From Arthrobacter_J sp038199985 (GTDB lineage Bacteria; Actinomycetota; Actinomycetes; Actinomycetales; Micrococcaceae): a stretch of 23,711 nucleotides of DNA. Below, one piece after another: positions 1 to 8,112 of this stretch. A program made the position numbers and the translations under genes. The notes beneath the pieces are model-generated. The model had not been told where the DNA came from, searched no databases, and worked only from the letters and a program-made list of their open reading frames with translations. The stretch's first letter is position 1. Each line of letters opens with the position of its first letter. The stretch lies in assembly GCA_038199985.1 (NCBI GenBank), contig JBBPYK010000083.1:1-23711 (forward strand), given 5' to 3'.

Positions 1-3000
1 ATGTCCGTCTTGAAGTCCGCGATGACCAGCGCGCCGTCGTCGTCCCGGTACATCAGGTCAATGACGCCTTCCACTGTCAGGCCTTCGGAAGTTCCGACGA
101 CGGGCAGCTCCAGCCAGTGTTCACGCTCGGCGGCCCGCTGGACGGGTTCGCTGGACAGGGCCGAGCGTGCCCGTTCCGCCAGACCCGCCGGATCCGCGAG
201 CCCGGCGCCGAGAGCGACCGAGGACGCCAACTCGTCAAAGTCCGCAGAATCGCGCAGGCCGCTCAATTCCAGTACCCGGTGCAGCGCCGTTCCGAACACG
301 GCACCGTGTTCACCGCCGGGCTCTGCGAAGGATGGCAGGCCGTCGTCGTCGACTTCCACAAACCGCGCGGACGCCATGTCCTCCGCAGCCGAAGCCCCCT
401 TCGCCAGAGCCGTGACAGAGGTGGTCGAGGCAACGGCTGAGGCTTCCTGCCAGCGCAAACGTCGGCGTTCCCAGTCCGCAAACGGTTCAACCGGTGCGGC
501 CGCTGTCGCCGCCCTTCGGCCCGCGGGCATGTCCACCGGCAGTTTGAGGGATGGAACGGCGTCGTCGTCCTGATCCTTCAGGAGCTGACCCAGACTGCGT
601 GACGACCCAACATAGTGGGACACCACCAGGTGGCTTTCGGCGCGGGTGCACGCGACGTAGAGCAGCCGTCGTCGTTCGGCTTCGAGAAAGTCGGATTCGA
701 CGGCGGCTGCGTCCCGGTAGGCGCTGGACTCAACGTCTTTCGAGAAGTGCACCTGCAACTTACCGCGCTCATCCCACAGCGCGGCGGCCTTCTGGTGGTT
801 GGGGCTGGACCCCGTACCGGCCAGGATCACCATGGGGAACTCGAGCCCCTTGGACGCGTGGATGGTCATGATCCGCACGGCTTGGGCGTCAGTTTCGGGC
901 ACCACGGCTTCCTTGACCCGCGAGTTGTCCTCCTGTTGGGTGCCCGCCCAGACCAGATAATCGCGCAGACTCCCGTGCGTCGCTTCCGTCCAGGCCCGCG
1001 CCTGGTCCACGACGAAACGCACGCGTCGCCAGATCTCGCGGTAGCGGGGGCGGACGACGGCGGCCTCCAGCACGCGGCGGTCCGTCACCAACCGGTCCAA
1101 TAGGTCCCCGGGGGTGAGTTGCCCGATGTCCCGGCATAGCTCGGCGAGGTAGCGCATGGCGACGGCGACCGTGGAGTCGTCCAGTTCATCCGGGGCGGGG
1201 GCGAACACGTTCCAGCGTCCGCCCGCCTTTTTCCATTCGAGCAGCTCGTCGTCCGCGCAACCGAAGAGCGCCGAGCGTAGTGAGAGAACAAGGGAGGCCT
1301 CGTCGGCCGCGTTGGCGATGGCCCTCAGACTGAGTAGGAGGTCCGTGACTTCCTGCGTTGAATACACCAGCGACGACGCCTCGGCCCGGTACTCGATGCC
1401 GGCCTCGTCCAGCGCGTCCTCGAGAGCGGGCAGCGAGGTGCGCGTGGGGAGCAGAATGCAGATGTCTTTGAGCTCGACGGCGGACGTGGCGAACGCATCC
1501 TTCCGTTTAGTCTGCTTCTGCCAAGCTGGGCTCCCACCGGTGCCGGTCGCGAGTTTCACCGCAGCAGCGACGTCGACCGCTTCGTGGGCGCGCAGGATGT
1601 CCGCGGAGACCTTGCCATTCTCATCCGGCGCCGCGCCCTCGCGGCCGATGACGCAGACGGCCGGGCCGTGTTCCTCCTGCCACTCCGGACGTTGGGGGTC
1701 AGCGTAAAGAGCCTGATAGGCGGGCTGCAACGTGCCGCTGAGCTGAATCAGCTGCCCGAACGTCGCGTTGACCCAGTCCAGCAGTTTCCCTGTGGAACGA
1801 AAGTTGGTGTTCAGCGAAGTGACAGCCGACGCCGGATCGCCCGCGAAGCGCTGCTGCGCGGCCAGATACGTGGCAATGTCCGCTCGCCGGAAACGATAAA
1901 TCGACTGCTTGGGATCACCCACGGTAAAGAGCCGGCCCGCCGGAATCGCGAGCTGCTCCCAACCATCCGGACCACAGATGTCCACGGCGGCGATGCGCGT
2001 TGCAATTTCAGCCTGCACCGGATCCGTATCCTGAAACTCGTCCAGCATGATGCACTGATACCGCTGATGAATAGCGGCATGAACCTGGTGCTTGTCCGTC
2101 CCCGCCAGCAGATCGCGGGCGTGAATCAGGAGATCGTTGTACTCGAGCTCACCGCTGCGTTGGCGCTCGCGTGCGGCCGCCAGCAGTACCTCTGACATAG
2201 CAGCAGTGACGGTTTCGACGGCCGGCACCACAAAGCTGTTTCTCAGCTCGATGGCCGTGGCCGCGAGAGCCTTGCAGGAGTCCCGGACATCCACAATGCG
2301 GCCGGACCAGTTCCCAGCCCTACCCACGCCGAAACCCTTCTGCGGTACGGCATCCAGGAGCTCCAGGACCAGGCCGAGTTCTGTGGTGTCCGCGGACGAG
2401 AGGCTGCCGTGCCAGCTGCGGAGATGTTCAAACGCCGTCAACAGCTTATCGGCCGGATCGGTGCAGTGCTCCGCATGAGCCAGCACCTCGCCGGTGTGGC
2501 GCAGCAGGGGACCGAGGTCGATGGCGGGAATGTGCCTTCGCTGCGGCGGGTGGGTTTCGAGGCGGTCCCAGTTGCCGTCCAGCGACCTCGCCACATTCTG
2601 CAACTGGTCCAGGGTGACGCCGACGGCGAGCAGGATCCGCAGGGCGCCGTCGAGCGTTGGGTCCGTGAACAACGCGTGCCGCGCGGCTTCCCACCGCCGG
2701 GTGAAGGCAACCTGCGAACGCAGCTCGTCCACCACGGTGATCAGGGGAGGGATGCCCGCTTCGATGGGGTGTTCGCTGATGAGCCGTGCCGCGAAGGAGT
2801 GGATGGTGCCAATAGGGGCGGTGTCCAGCTGCTCCAGGGCCGTGATCCGGGTGGGGCTGGAAGCATCCTCCTCGAGCCGTCGTCGTACGCGTTCCCGCAA
2901 TTCACCGGCAGCTTTCTCCGTGAAGGTGATGGCCGCGATGCTTTTCAGTTCGACGCCGTTGGCCACCATCGCGCAGATGCGTTCCACCAGTTCGTGGGTC

Positions 3001-3104
3001 TTCCCGCTGCCGGCACCGGCTTCGACGAAGACGTTGGCGTCCAGCTTTTCCTCGATCAGGGTGCGGTCCTGCTGATCTTTTAGTTCCAGAACGTCCTGAC
3101 TCAT
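1..3104 (-). CDS. AddA-like UvrD-family helicase with C-terminal RecB-type nuclease domain (partial, runs off left edge)
   Basis: This is an SF1A DNA helicase-nuclease subunit, expected to unwind and degrade DNA ends together with the AddB-like protein encoded just upstream. 1034 codons are in the window and the C-terminus lies beyond base 1. I read about half of the frame codon by codon (including the first 14 lines of the window and both ends of the gene) and met no stop. Visible motifs: Q-motif glutamines 11-12; Walker A GAGSGKT at 30-36; motif Ia with TFTEKAAGEL; Walker B DEFQD at 355-359; VGDPKQSIYRFRRAD (motif III); NFRST (motif IV); TIHASKGLEF (motif V); YVACTRAE near 816 (motif VI). 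A RecB-family nuclease domain follows, with FGTALHRVLE, then D1016 and D1030-x-K1032 right at the window edge. The ATG overlaps the addB stop (ATGA), and AAGG lies about 8 bases upstream. The helicase-plus-nuclease build fits AddA or AdnB. AddA is preferred because the partner lacks a Walker A. Confidence 0.88.
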   Translation of the reverse strand, partial: MSQDVLELKDQQDRTLIEEKLDANVFVEAGAGSGKTHELVERICAMVANGVELKSIAAITFTEKAAGELRERVRRRLEEDASSPTRITALEQLDTAPIGTIHSFAARLISEHPIEAGIPPLITVVDELRSQVAFTRRWEAARHALFTDPTLDGALRILLAVGVTLDQLQNVARSLDGNWDRLETHPPQRRHIPAIDLGPLLRHTGEVLAHAEHCTDPADKLLTAFEHLRSWHGSLSSADTTELGLVLELLDAVPQKGFGVGRAGNWSGRIVDVRDSCKALAATAIELRNSFVVPAVETVTAAMSEVLLAAARERQRSGELEYNDLLIHARDLLAGTDKHQVHAAIHQRYQCIMLDEFQDTDPVQAEIATRIAAVDICGPDGWEQLAIPAGRLFTVGDPKQSIYRFRRADIATYLAAQQRFAGDPASAVTSLNTNFRSTGKLLDWVNATFGQLIQLSGTLQPAYQALYADPQRPEWQEEHGPAVCVIGREGAAPDENGKVSADILRAHEAVDVAAAVKLATGTGGSPAWQKQTKRKDAFATSAVELKDICILLPTRTSLPALEDALDEAGIEYRAEASSLVYSTQEVTDLLLSLRAIANAADEASLVLSLRSALFGCADDELLEWKKAGGRWNVFAPAPDELDDSTVAVAMRYLAELCRDIGQLTPGDLLDRLVTDRRVLEAAVVRPRYREIWRRVRFVVDQARAWTEATHGSLRDYLVWAGTQQEDNSRVKEAVVPETDAQAVRIMTIHASKGLEFPMVILAGTGSSPNHQKAAALWDERGKLQVHFSKDVESSAYRDAAAVESDFLEAERRRLLYVACTRAESHLVVSHYVGSSRSLGQLLKDQDDDAVPSLKLPVDMPAGRRAATAAAPVEPFADWERRRLRWQEASAVASTTSVTALAKGASAAEDMASARFVEVDDDGLPSFAEPGGEHGAVFGTALHRVLELSGLRDSADFDELASSVALGAGLADPAGLAERARSALSSEPVQRAAEREHWLELPVVGTSEGLTVEGVIDLMYRDDDGALVIADFKTD

Positions 3105-5992
3105 TTTTCCGCCTTCAGCAGTTCGGCATAGGGGACGAGTTCTGGTGCATTCTGAAGCCGAATCCAGTTTTGCCCGACCGACGCGACGCCCATCAAGTTG
3201 GTGAAACTCGTAAAGGAGGTCGATTCCGGCCGCATCGGGAAGACGCCGCCACGGATGGCGGTGATGATGAGGCTCGCGTCTTCGCGTAGCTGGGTGATGA
3301 CGTCGTCGCTCACCTCATACCCGATGTTCGCGAAGCCGCCCGCGCTGGAGATGAACCAGTACTGCGCTGCAACGTCCGACGTCGCTGGGCTGGCCAGCGT
3401 GCGGGCGAACAGGCCGTAGACGGGGAGCTGGAAGCGGCTGCCCTCCGCCGTCGGGTGGGTCTTGAGTTTTTTGTAGCGCGATGAGCCGCCGGTTTTGTAG
3501 TCGATGACCTTCAGACGGCCGTCGTCGTGCTGGTCTATGCGGTCCACTTTCCCGCGGAAACGAATGCTGGAGTCGTCGTCGAGCGTGAGCTCCACGGGGG
3601 GATACGTGTCGGTTTCTTCCGGGCCGAAGCTGGCTTCCGCCGCGAGGTAGGACCATCCGTCGGCGGCCGTGGCGTGGTCGGTGTCGAACACCTGGTGCAG
3701 GTCCTGGCGGATCCTCGCCCGATGGCGGTCCCAGACGTGCGCCAGCCAGGCGGGGTTGGTGAACTCGGTGAAGGCCGCCTCGGCCAGTTCCAACAGACGG
3801 TCCGACGACGGCTGCCGGCCATCATCGGCGACCTCCCGGACGTAGTCCTCCAGGATTTTGTGCACGAGGTTTCCGCGCTGTATGAGGCTGATCTGCACTT
3901 CGAGCCCGACGTCCTCGAAGATGCTGACCTTCAGGACGTGTTTGAGGAAGTAGCTGAAGGGGCTGGTAACCCAGTCCTCCAGTCGCGTGGGGGAGAGCGG
4001 CCGGTCCGGGTCCATGATGCTTCCCGCCTGGGCGCCGAGGTTGCCGTTGAAGCGGGAGAAGACGCCGTCGTGCCGGTCCCGGGTGAGGGTGACCGACCGG
4101 TTCAGCACTGGGTCTTCGGTGATGACTTCCGCACGGTTGCTGGCGGTGAGTAGGTTTCGTATCCGCCATTCCTGTTCCGTGACGGGCACCTTGTTGGTGG
4201 TGGGGGCGCCGTGTTCGAGGCTGTGCGCAAAGGACGGCAGGTCCCGTTTCTCGGTGGGGATTCTGGCGCCGGAGATCCAGCGGGTGAGTTCGTAGCTTCC
4301 GGCGGCGCGCAGGTCACCGCGCGGGCTCATGATGGTTTTGTGTGTGCCGGAGGCCAGGGCCGCGAAGAACTGTTCTTTCCTGGCCTGTGCACGCTGCTCT
4401 ACCGTGGGCAGGTTCCCGTTCAGGCTGGCTCGGACGGCGTCCGGCAGCAATGGATCTTCTGAGATTCGAGTGGGCGCGCGACCTTCAGCGGCACCGATCA
4501 GATAGACGACGTCCAGGTCCCGTCCCACGGCATCCTGATAACGGCCAATGACGACGCCGGCACCGATCTTCCCGACCCAGCCGCCCTTGCTGTTGATGGC
4601 GTCTTCCAGCGTGCTGCCGACGAGCGTTGGCCGGGGGAGCGGGCCGACGCGGTCGAGGTTTGTCAGGTCCTGGCCGAGCTGTCTCAGGGTGTCCCGGGCG
4701 TTGGCGCGCTCGGGCGGTTCCTGCGCTGTGCGAGGGCCCAGAAACAAGTCAATGAGGGTAGTCAGGGCAGTGCTGACTTCCGCCCAGGAACGGGCCGTCT
4801 GAACGCTCTTTACCTGAGAGGTCAGGGCGGTCAGGAACGCGTCGAAGAGGGCAAAGCTTTCGCGGTCCCGGGTGGAGCGACTCTGCATTGCTCCGGCTCC
4901 GGTATCGCCGTCGTCGTCCTCTTCCTCGCCGGGTGGGTTGGAGTGCAGGCGTTCGCAGGTGGCGCTGCTTGGCAGCTCGTGCTCACGCCAGACCAGCGTG
5001 CCTTCGGACAGGATGTTCAGGATGGTCCGCTTGTCCGGATCGGCTGTGTCCAGGGCGAGGAGTTGGAGGAGCCCGCGGGCAAACGGCGAATCGGTGAGCG
5101 TGCGCGGCGCCGGACCCGCGAACGTGACGCCCACTTCGGCGAGACGCTGCGTGAGGAGCGCGTTGTAGGGCTGAGCTACCGAGTAGAAGACGCCGATGCG
5201 GTGGCCGGGTGTTCCGGCGTCGAGCTGTTCTACGACCAGGCGGGCGACGGCGCGAGTTTCATCGTCCGCATCGGAGGCAGTGATGACCGTGGTGGCCTCA
5301 TCAACGGTTCCGGCTGCGTTGATGTGCTGCATTCCCGCGGCCTCGAGACGATTGCGGAACATCAGTGCGTCGGGTTGGAGCTCGGTGCGGAGCATGAACC
5401 CGATCACCGTTCCCAACCGCTTCTTCACTGCTGGTTCCTGGAGTTTCTCGGCGGCAACGGTGAAGGATTCGTGCTGGGTGTACCAGTTGGTGTGCAGTGC
5501 GTCCGCTGCTGCGGCGTGGAGGCGGAGGACTTCCTGCGTCAGCTGTGGAAAGGCATCCGTCGGCTGCTGTGTTTCCAAGTGCTTTGTTTCGGGGTGCCGC
5601 TGGACGGAATCGAGGACGACGGCGGTCCGTGCGATGGCGCGGACGGTGGCCGGTTGGTCCGCGACCGGGGCGAAGATGCCGGGTTGTTCGGTGAGTGCCT
5701 TGCTGATCGCGCCGAGTCTGATAGTCGGCGGCAGCGGGGCGCGGCCTCGCACTGCTGGGTCGGCTCCGATGAGCTCAGTTGCGAGGTCCTTCAGCGTGTA
5801 GGCGTGAACGGCTGCGTGACCAGCGCCATCGTTCAGGGTTCTGCCGAGGTAGCGGGTGACGTCCAGGCCCGCGACGTGCGATGGGACCATGATGGTGACG
5901 GGCGCGAGCGGGTTGTTGGCCTGGGCTTCGGTGACGATACGGGCAAGCTCTGCCAGCGCATTGCTCGTTGCAGACCGGTGCGGATCGCTCAA
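3101..5992 (-). CDS. AddB-like PD-(D/E)XK nuclease subunit (inactivated helicase fold)
   Basis: This is the predicted partner of the AddA-like helicase in an end-processing helicase-nuclease; 963 residues. The C-terminal third is a PDDEXK_1 (RecB-type) nuclease: LSPTRLEDWVTSPFSYFLK, then RGNLVHKILEDYV with H711, GKVDRID with D817 and D820, and VIDYKTG with D831 and K833, followed by FQLPVYG. The set H...D...D-x-K is the full catalytic set. The N-terminal part resembles the AddB helicase-like fold (VPSHVAGLDVTRYL near residue 40), but I see no Walker A, so ATP-driven unwinding should rest on AddA. The paired cysteines of the AddB iron-sulfur cluster are absent; the position usually reading C-PF-YFL reads TSPFSYFL. 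The start is TTG: an in-frame TGA lies directly upstream and a strong AAGGGGG sits 6 bases before it. The stop overlaps the addA start by 4 bases, so the two are translationally coupled. Confidence 0.85.
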   Translation of the reverse strand: MSDPHRSATSNALAELARIVTEAQANNPLAPVTIMVPSHVAGLDVTRYLGRTLNDGAGHAAVHAYTLKDLATELIGADPAVRGRAPLPPTIRLGAISKALTEQPGIFAPVADQPATVRAIARTAVVLDSVQRHPETKHLETQQPTDAFPQLTQEVLRLHAAAADALHTNWYTQHESFTVAAEKLQEPAVKKRLGTVIGFMLRTELQPDALMFRNRLEAAGMQHINAAGTVDEATTVITASDADDETRAVARLVVEQLDAGTPGHRIGVFYSVAQPYNALLTQRLAEVGVTFAGPAPRTLTDSPFARGLLQLLALDTADPDKRTILNILSEGTLVWREHELPSSATCERLHSNPPGEEEDDDGDTGAGAMQSRSTRDRESFALFDAFLTALTSQVKSVQTARSWAEVSTALTTLIDLFLGPRTAQEPPERANARDTLRQLGQDLTNLDRVGPLPRPTLVGSTLEDAINSKGGWVGKIGAGVVIGRYQDAVGRDLDVVYLIGAAEGRAPTRISEDPLLPDAVRASLNGNLPTVEQRAQARKEQFFAALASGTHKTIMSPRGDLRAAGSYELTRWISGARIPTEKRDLPSFAHSLEHGAPTTNKVPVTEQEWRIRNLLTASNRAEVITEDPVLNRSVTLTRDRHDGVFSRFNGNLGAQAGSIMDPDRPLSPTRLEDWVTSPFSYFLKHVLKVSIFEDVGLEVQISLIQRGNLVHKILEDYVREVADDGRQPSSDRLLELAEAAFTEFTNPAWLAHVWDRHRARIRQDLHQVFDTDHATAADGWSYLAAEASFGPEETDTYPPVELTLDDDSSIRFRGKVDRIDQHDDGRLKVIDYKTGGSSRYKKLKTHPTAEGSRFQLPVYGLFARTLASPATSDVAAQYWFISSAGGFANIGYEVSDDVITQLREDASLIITAIRGGVFPMRPESTSFTSFTNLMGVASVGQNWIRLQNAPELVPYAELLKAEK

Positions 5993-5998
5993 TCAGTG

Positions 5999-6005
5999 CC
6001 CCCTT
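5999..6005 (-). promoter_or_regulatory. Ribosome binding site that fixes the TTG start of the addB-like gene
   Basis: On the minus strand AAGGGGG is followed by a 6-base spacer (CACTGA) and TTG at 5992. The codon immediately before TTG is an in-frame TGA, so no longer start is possible. The perfect purine run at canonical spacing supports TTG over any later ATG. No convincing -10/-35 pair was found upstream. AAAATG (6043-6048) and CATTTT (6066-6071) form a 6-base inverted repeat in the leader, of unknown meaning. Confidence 0.65.
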
Positions 6006-6180
6006 GGTGACGTGACCTACAACATAGCAGGCGGGGGTGACAAAAATGTTTGCGAGTTTCACGGCCATTTTCGGGGCCGCGTAAACTTACTCGAGATGGG
6101 CGAAACGGAACATGAAGGCCGTCATGGCGTCTCGGTTGATTGGTTGTAGGGCCGGGTAGGTGCGGGTGTTGCCGGGGCGG

Positions 6181-6278
6181 GCACAGCTTGTCTTTGAACT
6201 CCTGACTGAACCGGCGACGTGTTGCAGACATTTCTTCGGATCTCACTTTTAGTAACAACCTCAGTTTAAGAGGTCCCA
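6181..6278 (-). pseudogene. Remnant of an IS3-type element: left end plus first 17 codons of orfA
   Basis: On the minus strand, ATG at 6231 opens MSATRRRFSQEFKDKLC, which matches the usual N-terminus of IS3-family OrfA transposases (helix-turn-helix protein, typically about 100 residues). Homology stops abruptly after codon 17; the frame then continues into unrelated, arginine- and proline-rich sequence. Bases 6232-6278, upstream of this start, probably hold the element's terminal region. No OrfB or second end is visible in this window. The call rests on recognising the start of the family by eye. It marks past transposition in the spacer between the addAB-like operon and the DUF2971 gene. 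Confidence 0.55.
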
Positions 6279-6333
6279 CTGTCCGAAATCCCTAGGCTCA
6301 CCAAAGCGGAGGGTGGAGTGAAAGACTTGCCTT

Positions 6334-7845
6334 ATGAGCGATGAAGGCGATGAGAGCACCGAGAAACCTGATGCGTCTGAACCCACTGACCCCATCGAGG
6401 ACAGTGGAACCGATGATGATATCTCGCAGGAGCAAAAAGCGTTTGAGGACCGTGTCCGTTCAATAGGTGAGGATGCTGCACGCAATACCGCTTACCTCGA
6501 ACGGTTGCAGGCTGATGCCAAACCGTGGGCAAGACACTTCGAGGTCACCACAGGGCTGAGCAAGGAATTCCTGGAACAGTTCTCCTCCCTCCAGCATCGT
6601 CTGGGCTTCCTATCCAACATCGATGTTGCTGGTCTCACTGGGACTTCCAAACTGGCTGCACAACTTAAGCAACTTGGGCAGGTCGGGAACATTGGGCACG
6701 TCAACTTCGGGAAAGCCACAGGCGGACATGTCGCTGACATGTTTCGAACTCCGGGTCTGTTCCCTGGTGGTCTCCCAAACGCCGCTGTGGCAAACATGAT
6801 GGGTCTGTCTGCTCGCACGTTCGCTCCCAACTTCGGAAATAGTCTTTTCAACCTCTCCAAGGAACGGCATCAGTTCGGGAAGTTACTCGGTGTCTGGAAC
6901 CAGCCAGGGTTCGCCACCAGAACCCAGCACTTCCTGACCACAACGGAGGAAATGCGATACACCTCCAACAGGAGTGTCTGGCATTACACAAGTGGTTGGG
7001 TGCTGATGCAAGTCCTGAAAAACGACTACATGTGGGCATCAAGCCCTCAGAACCTGAACGACTCGTCCGAGGTGCAGCACGGCTTGGACATCATCAAGGA
7101 AGCCTTCCACCAGGCGTTCGTGCAGTTGCGGGACGATCCCGACGAATCACGCTCCAACTTAACGAAGGTCAATCGCATCCTGAAAGAGGTTCTGGACAAG
7201 GACTTTTTCGCATCGGTGATGGACGAGGTCTACTACATTTCCGCTTCCACGGACGATGACAGCCTCACGCTGTGGAGAAACTATGCCAGCGGTGACGGCT
7301 TCGCCATCGGCATCGATGCACGGAAGGGAATTTCGGCAGAAGGTCTTGTGGTGGCCCCTGACGATGATGACACGGGCACTCGGGAGGATATCCCCCAAAT
7401 CGGCGGCTGGTATAACGTCCATTACACCGATCAGAAGAAGAAAAAACTCGCTGACGCCTTTGCTGACATCGCCATTGTCGACATCATCAATACCGAAACT
7501 GGAAACCTGCCTGTCCTGGTGAATGAACTCCGTAAGCAGACCCTCATACTGGCTTCAACGATGAAGCATAAGGCGTTCAGGGACGAAAAAGAGGTCAGGT
7601 GGATGACGACGAACTGGATGCCCCTCGATGTCGTCCATTACGAGCACGCACGCAACACCATAGTTCCAGTGCTGTATATCAAGACGGCTTCCGATGACCC
7701 GAAACCGCTGCCTATTCGGGGTGTCCGTTGTTCCCCTGTTGCTCCCGACGGCATCGTGCGGACGGTTGAGGGCTTACTGGTTCAGCGGGGCTATAAGCAG
7801 GTGAGCAAGAACGTCAGGAAGTCTGAGCAGCCGTTCAAGGGCTAA
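6334..7845 (+). CDS. DUF2971-domain protein with a novel approximately 210-residue N-terminal region
   Basis: The function is unknown; 503 residues. The C-terminal half looks like DUF2971: VWHYTS near 215-220, the segment DYMWASSPQNLNDSSEVQHG (231-250) matching the family's fold start, then YYISASTDDDSLTLWRNYA, GFAIGID, and a C-terminal PVLYIKT...PLPIRGVRCSP pattern with a closing S-x-x-PF. DUF2971 proteins are usually about 250-300 residues, so the first 210 residues are an extra region. It is very acidic to about residue 30, then helical, then Gly/Asn/Phe-rich (about 115-190), with no clear membrane segment or signal peptide. An in-frame TGA lies just upstream of ATG 6334, and GGAG lies too far upstream for a good ribosome site, so translation signals are weak. 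The gene stands alone, divergent from the addB-like gene and convergent with the Z1 operon. Two hand-counted 60-base samples (6541-6660) are 55-58% GC. Confidence 0.7.
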   Translation: MSDEGDESTEKPDASEPTDPIEDSGTDDDISQEQKAFEDRVRSIGEDAARNTAYLERLQADAKPWARHFEVTTGLSKEFLEQFSSLQHRLGFLSNIDVAGLTGTSKLAAQLKQLGQVGNIGHVNFGKATGGHVADMFRTPGLFPGGLPNAAVANMMGLSARTFAPNFGNSLFNLSKERHQFGKLLGVWNQPGFATRTQHFLTTTEEMRYTSNRSVWHYTSGWVLMQVLKNDYMWASSPQNLNDSSEVQHGLDIIKEAFHQAFVQLRDDPDESRSNLTKVNRILKEVLDKDFFASVMDEVYYISASTDDDSLTLWRNYASGDGFAIGIDARKGISAEGLVVAPDDDDTGTREDIPQIGGWYNVHYTDQKKKKLADAFADIAIVDIINTETGNLPVLVNELRKQTLILASTMKHKAFRDEKEVRWMTTNWMPLDVVHYEHARNTIVPVLYIKTASDDPKPLPIRGVRCSPVAPDGIVRTVEGLLVQRGYKQVSKNVRKSEQPFKG

Positions 7846-7887
7846 CCAAGCCGCCGCCCCGCCGCCGTTCCACGAGAACTCTGGTCA

Positions 7888-7904
7888 GCCCGAGACCGTC
7901 GGGC
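7888..7904 (+). terminator. Possible terminator hairpin after the DUF2971 gene
   Basis: GCCCGA and TCGGGC form a perfect 6-base stem with a 5-base loop, 43 bases after the stop codon. No T-run follows, so this is not a classical intrinsic terminator. Weak T-tracts are common at actinobacterial terminators. The role is inferred from position. Confidence 0.35.
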
Positions 7905-8040
7905 AGCAGCCGGTGCATGGCATCGCCGCTTTACAAGTATCGGGCTGCCATTCCTTGCCAATACCATGTATTGACCTATATTTTCGCGGATGACGTGAAC
8001 GATGGAAGGTACTATAAACTTTCCAGTTTGCATTGATACT

Positions 8041-8078
8041 GGCGAGTTTATGACGAGTCGGTCGCAATAACTCGTGCC
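8041..8078. repeat. Imperfect inverted repeat near the 3' end of the defence operon
   Basis: CGAGTTTAT (8043-8051) pairs with ATAACTCG (8067-8074) with one bulged T and a 15-base loop. The flanking GGC and GTGCC extend the stem after a 2-base bulge. It lies about 35 bases past the stop of the Z1 gene (minus strand) and could be a terminator or a 3' protective structure for the operon mRNA. No T-run is present on either side. Confidence 0.4.
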
Positions 8079-8112
8079 CACTGCTGGCGGCACGCTACCG
8101 TCGCTTCCTTTC

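Larger units (their letters stand above)
7846..8112. other. Convergent intergenic region, AT-rich in its second half, with inverted repeats
   Basis: This stretch separates the ends of the DUF2971 gene (plus) and the Z1 gene (minus). It starts with a GC-rich repeat-like run (about 7849-7867) and turns AT-rich from about 7960 to 8075. No open frame in it shows a recognisable family. It contains the hairpins listed separately. Its position makes transcription termination from both sides the simplest role. Confidence 0.5.

Noticed and set aside
1584..3083. Several plus-strand frames of 110-225 codons opposite the addA-like gene
   Set aside because: The minus strand carries all UvrD helicase motifs across this stretch; the plus frames show no motif.
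4943..6010. Plus-strand open frame of 355 codons
   Set aside because: It lies antisense to the addB-like gene, has low-complexity Gly/Arg/Val-rich composition with no family resemblance, and is a by-product of high GC in the real frame.
7842..8093. Minus-strand frame of 83 codons in the convergent spacer
   Set aside because: No recognisable family; the frame overlaps the DUF2971 stop and spans AT-rich structured DNA, so I treat it as non-coding.
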